NCBI RefSeq assembly: GCF_008831285.2
Contig: NC_045138.2
Location: 27,065,934-27,129,933, forward strand
Origin: Nymphaea colorata
Lineage: Eukaryota; Streptophyta; Magnoliopsida; Nymphaeales; Nymphaeaceae
Direction of reading: 5' to 3'
DNA: 64,000 nt
Below the pieces are notes generated by a model, which saw only the letters and a list, made by a program, of their open reading frames with translations, ran no database searches and was not told where the DNA came from. Made by a program: the position numbers and the translations under genes. Below, one piece after another: positions 63,801-64,000 of this stretch (its first letter is position 1; the number at the start of each line of letters is the position of its first letter).

Positions 63801-64000
63801 GTTATCTTTTTAATTATATCTAGCTACGACCCACTTTCCTCTGTTATGCCAATTCTGTACTAACAAAAATTCATCCAAACAAGTGAGATTAGCGATTATG
63901 TCAATGATTATGCACACATTCTCGATCTTGTTATCTGTTCCAAATGTTCCATTTTTCCTAATTTGGTTGCCTATTCTACAGTCAGTCTCGCAAGATTACT
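60642..64000 (+). CDS. NPR: NPR1/NPR3/NPR4-family BTB-ankyrin transcription co-regulator (partial, cut by window end)
   Basis: Exon 1 is 60642-61184 (181 codons), exon 2 is 62033-62780 (249 codons), and exon 3 starts at 63982 after TCTACAG and reads VSLARLL across the 431 junction to the window end. The BTB/POZ domain spans about residues 62-135 (HRCILAARSPFLKQ). The NPR zinc site CIDEECPHESC follows at 144-154 (C-x4-C-x-H-x2-C). The ankyrin block spans about 265-370 and includes LLLKEGHTTLDDACALHYAA and VNHRNPRGYTVLHVAAMRKE. LEQAERRDPLLGEAS is typical of the family. NPR proteins sense salicylic acid and bind TGA bZIP factors in the nucleus. BOP-type members are excluded by the zinc motif and the long C-terminal part. 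ATG 60666 (MADPEKP) is an alternative start with a better +4 base. About 150 C-terminal residues lie beyond the window. Confidence 0.93.
62781..63981 (+). other. Second intron of the NPR-like gene
   Basis: Donor GTAACA after AAAGTAGAG and acceptor CTATTCTACAG. The 1.2-kb T-rich interior has no recognised gene. Reading through the donor would add only GNK and then stop, so the apparent end at 62791 is not the protein end. Confidence 0.85.

Overview
The window is nuclear DNA of a flowering plant. Five genes are assembled exon by exon with consistent reading frames and GT/AG junctions, and a sixth runs off the right edge. All belong to plant or pan-eukaryotic families. Intergenic and intronic DNA is AT-rich and full of (AT)n and (GA/CT)n microsatellites, short TIR elements and decayed retroelement pieces. 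The lineage cannot be fixed from sequence alone. There is no sign of prokaryotic, organellar or viral gene organisation.

Layout. (1) 1689-7009, minus: spliceosomal core protein SmD2, with four short coding exons, a 4.8 kb intron and a probable noncoding 5' exon near 7.7-7.9 kb. (2) 9212-14952, plus: a six-EF-hand reticulocalbin/calumenin-type (CREC) protein of 373 aa in six exons, signal-anchored and ending HDEF plus Arg. (3) 14.95-22.8 kb: intergenic, leading into the 5' region of the next gene. (4) 22835-24694, plus: an INDETERMINATE DOMAIN (IDD) C2H2 transcription factor of 485 aa in three exons. (5) 24.7-38.0 kb: a 13 kb gene-poor stretch with a LINE remnant and a TIR element. (6) 37994-43660, plus: a SurE-like phosphatase of 385 aa in ten exons. 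(7) 46962-47393, plus: an intronless, GC-rich CC-type glutaredoxin (ROXY type), preceded by an unusually dense cluster of TGACG sites. (8) 47.4-60.5 kb: gene-poor, with SINE-like heads, a 100-bp-unit repeat, a 174-bp (TA)n tract and a hAT-type MITE. (9) 60642-64000+, plus: an NPR1/NPR3/NPR4-family BTB-ankyrin co-regulator, with exons 1 and 2 complete and exon 3 entering in the last 19 bases.

Functional themes. The genes are not an operon. SmD2 is housekeeping (pre-mRNA splicing), the CREC protein is a secretory-pathway Ca2+ binder, the IDD protein is a DNA-binding regulator and the SurE-like protein is a metal-dependent phosphatase. The glutaredoxin and the NPR-like gene are about 13 kb apart. 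In characterised plants both families act by binding TGA-class bZIP factors, whose core site TGACG is what crowds the glutaredoxin upstream region. That is the most interesting regulatory signal here. I found no convincing wholly new biological system. The other points of interest are the TGACG cluster, changed redox cysteines in the NPR-like protein, overlapping upstream ORFs, and several unassigned coding-like patches at 50.4-53.9 kb.
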